Positions 59,319 through 64,000 of a stretch of 64,000 bases of DNA are shown here, piece after piece. The notes beneath the pieces were generated by a model. It saw nothing but the letters and a program-made list of their open reading frames with translations. It did no database searches and was not told the DNA's origin. Source of the stretch: Pontibacter oryzae (lineage in GTDB: Bacteria > Bacteroidota > Bacteroidia > Cytophagales > Hymenobacteraceae); the NCBI RefSeq assembly GCF_003576375.1, contig NZ_QWGE01000004.1, positions 124,001-188,000 on the forward strand, given 5' to 3'. How positions within the stretch are numbered: position 1 is the first letter of the stretch; each line of letters begins with the position of its first letter. A program made the position numbers and the translations under genes.

Positions 59319-62300
59319 TTGGCTAAGAATAAAACGACAGATAGAATCAATTTTGCCTCTATTAAGCCGGTAATTGACTATCCTGACTTCCTTGATGTTC
59401 AGGTTCAGTCATTTCAGGATTTCTTTCAGTTGGAAACCCCGGCTGAAAATAGAGCGCAGGAAGGTTTGTTTAAGGTATTTGCCGAGAACTTTCCTATCTC
59501 CGATTCACGCGAAAACTTCGTACTGGAGTTTATCGATTATCATATAGATCCTCCAAAATACTCTGTTGATGAGAGCATCGACAGAGGCCTTACCTATTCT
59601 GTTCCGCTTAAAGCAAAGCTTCGCCTGATCTGTAACGATGAGGACAACGAAGACTTTGAGACAATTGAGCAGGAGGTATTCTTAGGCAACATTCCATACA
59701 TGACAGAAAAAGGCTCCTTTGTGATCAATGGGGCTGAACGTGTTATTGTATCTCAGTTGCACCGTTCTCCAGGCGTGTTCTTTGCCCAAAGCAAGCACAC
59801 GAACGGAACAAAGCTATATTCTGCCAGAATTATTCCTTTTAAAGGATCTTGGGTTGAGTTTGCTACAGACGTTAACAACGTGATGTACGCATACATTGAC
59901 CGTAAGAAAAAATTCCCTGTAACAACGCTTCTCCGTGCCATTGGTTATGGTACAGATAAAGATATTCTAGACCTATTTGGGCTATCTGAAGAAGTACCTG
60001 CAGATAAAGGTACCTTAAAGAACTCTGTTGGTCGTAGGTTAGCTGCCCGTGTTCTTAGAACTTGGACAGAGGACTTTGTGGATGAGGACACCGGAGAAGT
60101 TGTTTCAATTGACCGTAATGAGGTTATTTTAGAGCGCGACTCTGAGATAACTCCAGAAGATATAGATGTTATACTTGATTCTGGTGTGCAGTCCATTATT
60201 CTGCACCGTGAGAATGTTAACATCGCTGATTACGCTATTATCTATAATACACTGCAGAAAGACAACTCTAACTCAGAGCAGGAAGCAGTTGAGCAGATTT
60301 ATCGCCAGTTACGAAATACAGAAGCGCCAGACGTAGAAACAGCACGTGATATTATCCAGAAGCTGTTCTTCTCTGACAAGCGTTACGATCTTGGCGAAGT
60401 TGGTCGTTATAGAATCAACAAAAAGCTAGGTTTAGATACAAACTGGGAAGCGAAAGTTTTAACGAATGAGGATATCGTCCTGATCGTTAAGTACCTGATC
60501 GGTTTGATTAACTCTAAAGCTGTAGTGGATGATATTGACCACTTAAGCAACCGCCGTGTTAGAACCGTAGGCGAGCAGCTTTACGCTCAGTTCGGTGTTG
60601 GTTTGGCTCGTATGGCGCGTACCATTAAGGAGCGTATGAACGTGCGTGATAACGAAGACTTCAAGCCAGTTGACCTGATCAATGCGCGTACCTTGTCTTC
60701 TGTGATCAACTCATTCTTCGGAACGAACCAGCTTTCTCAGTTCATGGACCAGACTAACCCTCTGGCAGAGGTAACGCATAAGCGTCGTGTTTCTGCCTTA
60801 GGACCAGGCGGTCTGTCCAGAGAGCGTGCTGGTTTCGAGGTTCGTGACGTTCACTATACACACTATGGCCGTCTGTGTACGATCGAGACACCAGAGGGAC
60901 CTAACATCGGTCTGATTTCTTCACTGTGCGTGCACGCGCGTGTTAACCATATGGGCTTTATCGAGACACCTTACAGAAAGGTAGTTGAGGGTAAAGTTGT
61001 AGTTGATGGCTCTGTGGAGTACCTGACTGCTGAAGAAGAAGATACTCACCACATTGCTCAGGCAAACGCGCTGATTGATGATAACGGTAACTTCGTAAAT
61101 GAGCGTGTGAAGGGCCGTTTCGAGGGTGACTTCCCGGTTGAAGAACCGAATACTTATACATACATGGACGTTGCGCCAAACCAGATTGTATCGGTAGCAG
61201 CATCATTGATTCCTTTCCTGGAGCATGATGACGCCAACCGTGCCTTGATGGGATCAAACATGCAGCGTCAGGCAGTTCCACTTCTTAAGCCTCAGGCACC
61301 TATCGTTGGTACCGGTTTGGAAGGTAGAGCAGCTATTGACTCCAGAGCACTGGTAATTGCCGAAGGCGAAGGAGTAATTGACTTTGTTGACGCTAATAAG
61401 ATTGTTGTAAAGTATGACCTGACGCACGAAGAGAAACTAGTCTCTTTCGATGCAGAGTATGTTACTTACAACCTGATCAAGTTCAGAAGAACGAACCAGG
61501 ATACTTGTATCAACCTGACGCCTCTTGTTAAGAAAGGCGAGCGCGTTACCAAAGGTCAGCCACTATGCGAGGGCTACGCAACGAACAAAGGCGAGCTTGC
61601 ACTTGGACGTAACCTGCAAGTGGCCTTCATGCCATGGCAAGGGTATAACTTTGAGGATGCGATTGTAATCTCAGAGAAAGTAGTTCGCGATGACGTGTTC
61701 ACTTCAATCCACATTGAAGAATTTGAGCTTGAAGTACGTGAGACGAAGCGTGGTGAAGAAGAGCTTACTTCAGAGATTCCTAACGTAAGCGAGGAAGCTG
61801 TTCGCAACCTTGATGAAAACGGAATTATCCGTATCGGTGCTGAGGTAAGTGAAGGTGATATCCTGATCGGTAAAATCACTCCTAAAGGCGAAACAGATCC
61901 AACTCCAGAAGAGAAACTTCTGCGTGCGATCTTTGGAGATAAAGCAGGTGATGTGAAGGATGCCTCCCTTAAGGCGCCGCCGTCACTTAATGGTGTGGTA
62001 ATCGATACCAAACTATTCTCTCGCCCAAAGAAAGATAAAAACCTTCGCGCTAAATCTAAGAAAGAGGTTGAAGAGCTTAAGGTTAAATACTCTAAGGAGC
62101 TGACTTCTATTAAAAATGTGATGGTTGATAAACTTGTTGAGCTGCTGGAAGGCAAAACTTCGCAAGGTATCCGTCACAAGTTTGGAGATGAGATCCTGAC
62201 TAAAGGTGTTAAGTTCTCGAAAAAGAACATTGTTGAGGCGTTATTCCCAGAGAAAAACCCTTACAAAGACGAGAGCAACTATGCCGTGCCAGAAGAGGTG

Positions 62301-63191
62301 AATATGTTTAAAGACCTTATTCTGGAGAACTGGACAACTGACGAACAGTCTAACAGCATGCTGGTTGAGCTTGTTAAGAACTATAACAAGCGCCGTAACA
62401 TCGTTTCTGCCCACTTTAAGCGCGAGCGCTTTACATTAGAGGTCGGAGATGAGTTGCCAGCAGGTATCGTTCAGCTTGCTAAAGTATACATCGCCAAGAA
62501 GCGTAAGCTGAAAGTCGGTGACAAGATGGCTGGTCGCCACGGTAACAAAGGTGTTGTAGCCCGTATTGTGCGCGAAGAGGATATGCCATTCTTAGAAGAT
62601 GGAACTCCAATGGATATCGTTCTGAACCCACTTGGTGTACCTTCAAGGATGAACATCGGTCAGATCTACGAGACTGTACTTGGATGGGCAGGGCTTAAAT
62701 TGGGTAAAACATATGCTACTCCAATTTTCGACGGTGCTACGGAAGAGCAGGTTTCTGCAGAGTTGGCTGAGGCTGGCCTACCACACTTTGGCCGTTCATA
62801 CTTGTACGATGGCTTGAGCGGTGATCGTTTTGACCAACCAGTTACAGTAGGTGTGATTTACATGCTGAAGCTGGGTCACTTGGTTGACGATAAGATGCAC
62901 GCTCGTTCTATCGGACCATACTCATTGATTACGCAGCAGCCACTGGGTGGTAAAGCACAGTTCGGTGGTCAGCGTTTTGGTGAGATGGAAGTGTGGGCGT
63001 TGGAAGCCTTCGGTGCCTCTAACGTGCTGCAGGAAATTCTTACAGTTAAATCAGATGACGTAATCGGCCGGGCTAAGGCATACGAGTCGATTGTAAAAGG
63101 CGACGTACTGCCGAAACCGAATATACCGGAATCATTCAACGTACTGATTCACGAGTTGAGAGGTTTGGCACTAGAGATTACGTTAGAGTAG
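59319..63191 (+). CDS. rpoB: RNA polymerase beta subunit
   Basis: 1290 residues. The start is TTG ([27 protein letters not shown] follows); an in-frame stop lies 15 bases upstream with no ATG between. The rifampicin-region sequence is [45 protein letters not shown], with the wild-type-looking residues. [32 protein letters not shown] and the C-terminal [18 protein letters not shown] are intact. A 162-base gap with an attenuator hairpin precedes it. Confidence 0.98.
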   Translation: MAKNKTTDRINFASIKPVIDYPDFLDVQVQSFQDFFQLETPAENRAQEGLFKVFAENFPISDSRENFVLEFIDYHIDPPKYSVDESIDRGLTYSVPLKAKLRLICNDEDNEDFETIEQEVFLGNIPYMTEKGSFVINGAERVIVSQLHRSPGVFFAQSKHTNGTKLYSARIIPFKGSWVEFATDVNNVMYAYIDRKKKFPVTTLLRAIGYGTDKDILDLFGLSEEVPADKGTLKNSVGRRLAARVLRTWTEDFVDEDTGEVVSIDRNEVILERDSEITPEDIDVILDSGVQSIILHRENVNIADYAIIYNTLQKDNSNSEQEAVEQIYRQLRNTEAPDVETARDIIQKLFFSDKRYDLGEVGRYRINKKLGLDTNWEAKVLTNEDIVLIVKYLIGLINSKAVVDDIDHLSNRRVRTVGEQLYAQFGVGLARMARTIKERMNVRDNEDFKPVDLINARTLSSVINSFFGTNQLSQFMDQTNPLAEVTHKRRVSALGPGGLSRERAGFEVRDVHYTHYGRLCTIETPEGPNIGLISSLCVHARVNHMGFIETPYRKVVEGKVVVDGSVEYLTAEEEDTHHIAQANALIDDNGNFVNERVKGRFEGDFPVEEPNTYTYMDVAPNQIVSVAASLIPFLEHDDANRALMGSNMQRQAVPLLKPQAPIVGTGLEGRAAIDSRALVIAEGEGVIDFVDANKIVVKYDLTHEEKLVSFDAEYVTYNLIKFRRTNQDTCINLTPLVKKGERVTKGQPLCEGYATNKGELALGRNLQVAFMPWQGYNFEDAIVISEKVVRDDVFTSIHIEEFELEVRETKRGEEELTSEIPNVSEEAVRNLDENGIIRIGAEVSEGDILIGKITPKGETDPTPEEKLLRAIFGDKAGDVKDASLKAPPSLNGVVIDTKLFSRPKKDKNLRAKSKKEVEELKVKYSKELTSIKNVMVDKLVELLEGKTSQGIRHKFGDEILTKGVKFSKKNIVEALFPEKNPYKDESNYAVPEEVNMFKDLILENWTTDEQSNSMLVELVKNYNKRRNIVSAHFKRERFTLEVGDELPAGIVQLAKVYIAKKRKLKVGDKMAGRHGNKGVVARIVREEDMPFLEDGTPMDIVLNPLGVPSRMNIGQIYETVLGWAGLKLGKTYATPIFDGATEEQVSAELAEAGLPHFGRSYLYDGLSGDRFDQPVTVGVIYMLKLGHLVDDKMHARSIGPYSLITQQPLGGKAQFGGQRFGEMEVWALEAFGASNVLQEILTVKSDDVIGRAKAYESIVKGDVLPKPNIPESFNVLIHELRGLALEITLE

Positions 63192-63192
63192 A

Positions 63193-63241
63193 AAGTATAA
63201 AGCAAAGCGCTGGGGCAAAAGCCAAAGCGCTTTGCATACTT
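63193..63241 (+). repeat. AAGTAT-bounded hairpin between rpoB and rpoC
   Basis: AAGTATA (63193-63199) and GCAAAGCGCT (63202-63211) pair with AGCGCTTTGC (63226-63235) and ATACTT (63236-63241), leaving a three-base bulge. It lacks a T run, so it is not a strong terminator and may be a processing or pausing site. Confidence 0.6.
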
Positions 63242-63293
63242 ATACAGGTTAAGCTGTAAGGCATATTCATTGTATCGACATTATTCTAATAAT

Positions 63294-64000
63294 ATGGCAT
63301 TTGCGAAAAACAAAAAGCTAACTCAGGACTTCTCTAAAGTTACGATCAGCTTGGCTTCGCCAGAGTCAATTCTGGAGCGTTCCAACGGAGAGGTAACTAA
63401 GCCTGAGACCATAAACTATAGAACCTATAAGCCTGAGATGGGTGGTCTGTTCTGCGAAAGAATATTCGGACCCGTAAAGGACTGGGAATGCCACTGCGGA
63501 AAGTATAAAAGAATCAGGTACAAGGGCATCATCTGCGACCGTTGCGGCGTAGAGGTGACCGAGAAAAAAGTACGCCGCGAGCGTATGGGCCACATTGAAC
63601 TGGTAGTTCCTGTAGCGCACATCTGGTACTTCAAATCTCTTCCGAACAAAATCGGTTATCTGTTAGGCTTACCTACTAAGAAGCTTGACCAGATTATCTA
63701 CTATGAAAGATATGCAGTAATCCAGCCAGGTATCCTTGCAGAAGACGGTGTGAATACACTAGACTTCCTGACAGAGGATGAGTACCTGGACATGGTTGAC
63801 AAACTGCCTCGTGAGAACCAAATGTTGGATAACAACGATCCTAACAAGTTCATCGCGAAAATGGGTGCTGAGGCTCTTCAGATGTTATTGGAGCGCATCA
63901 ACCTAGACGATCTTTCTTACGAGCTTCGCCATGCGGCAGCTCATGAGACATCACAGCAGCGTAAAGCTGAGGCATTAAAGCGCCTGCGTGTAGTTGAAGC
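63294..64000 (+). CDS. rpoC: RNA polymerase beta' subunit, N-terminal part (runs off the window)
   Basis: ATG 63294 opens a frame that continues to the window end, 235 codons. It reads [20 protein letters not shown], then [29 protein letters not shown], and the zinc-ribbon [42 protein letters not shown], with the four Cys of the beta' N-terminal zinc site. [20 protein letters not shown] follows. It lies 102 bases after rpoB. Confidence 0.97.
   Translation, partial: MAFAKNKKLTQDFSKVTISLASPESILERSNGEVTKPETINYRTYKPEMGGLFCERIFGPVKDWECHCGKYKRIRYKGIICDRCGVEVTEKKVRRERMGHIELVVPVAHIWYFKSLPNKIGYLLGLPTKKLDQIIYYERYAVIQPGILAEDGVNTLDFLTEDEYLDMVDKLPRENQMLDNNDPNKFIAKMGAEALQMLLERINLDDLSYELRHAAAHETSQQRKAEALKRLRVVE

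Noticed and set aside
54882..63191. Different base and codon use taken as horizontal transfer
   Set aside because: The more T-ending codon use (GCT, GGT, CGT) matches high-expression bias of core translation and transcription genes, which are vertically inherited.
1..64000. CRISPR arrays, insertion sequences, prophage or toxin-antitoxin and defence islands
   Set aside because: No spaced direct repeats, transposase, phage structural or defence-type genes were seen in any frame.

Overview
The window is a chromosomal segment of a Bacteroidota bacterium. It is most likely a member of the Cytophagia, and Hymenobacteraceae of the Pontibacter type is my best guess; the genus is inferred from overall protein character, not from a search. 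Evidence for the phylum is a SusC/SusD pair, many Bacteroidota-type lipoproteins (DUF4270, DUF4397, SusD-like), promoters of the TTTG-N19-TAnnTTTG class, a BtuB/BtuG-type cobalamin locus, and weak Shine-Dalgarno use with several TTG/GTG starts. No transposase, phage gene, CRISPR array or integrated element is visible.

Layout. 1-2.3 kb: end of a SusC-SusD nutrient-uptake operon. 2.3-3.9 kb: tandem PAP2 phosphatases. 4-8.4 kb: metK, then hpf-xerC-rpsU and an acyl-CoA dehydrogenase on the minus strand. 8.6-14.9 kb: a plus-strand run with a PHP phosphatase, SDR epimerase, TPR protein, phosphosulfolactate synthase (ComA), DUF368/PopT lipid-carrier transporter, aroE and a DUF1232 protein. 15-18.6 kb: wrbA, and an ECF sigma factor overlapping a membrane-anchored beta-barrel protein. 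19-26.8 kb: DUF4270 and kelch lipoproteins, uvrB, an M28 peptidase and a TPR/DUF6624 protein. 26.8-29 kb: a B12-binding radical SAM protein. 29-30.6 kb: small secreted, membrane or acidic proteins. 30.7-34 kb: a cobalamin riboswitch driving btuB and a BtuG-like propeller. 34-39.4 kb: DNA glycosylase, acetyltransferase, esterase, small hydrophilic proteins, a frameshifted small ORF, a THUMP-like methyltransferase and a DUF4397 lipoprotein. 39.6-44.8 kb: ahcY and a propeller-type sensor kinase/LytTR pair. 45-47.2 kb: two glycosyltransferases. 47.4-51.6 kb: sigma/anti-sigma, gmk, nadD, then frr, pyrH and a biotin-carrier protein on the minus strand. 51.7-54.3 kb: M1 aminopeptidase. 54.4-64 kb: the information-processing cluster tRNA-Tyr/Gly/Thr, tuf, tRNA-Trp, secE, nusG, rplKAJL, rpoB and the start of rpoC.

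Functional links. metK and ahcY make and recycle the methyl donor cycle at two separate sites. The riboswitch, BtuB and BtuG form one vitamin B12 uptake unit, and a B12-binding radical SAM protein lies nearby. The hpf-xerC-rpsU group, which I recall lying next to the tRNA-tuf cluster in many Bacteroidota, is about 48 kb away here.

The most unusual signal is not a gene. The heptamer AAGTATA (reverse complement TATACTT) is scattered through coding and non-coding DNA at roughly ten times the chance level by my hand count. It is on both strands about equally, is thin in the most highly expressed genes, often uses the otherwise uncommon Ile codon ATA, and sometimes bounds intergenic palindromes.
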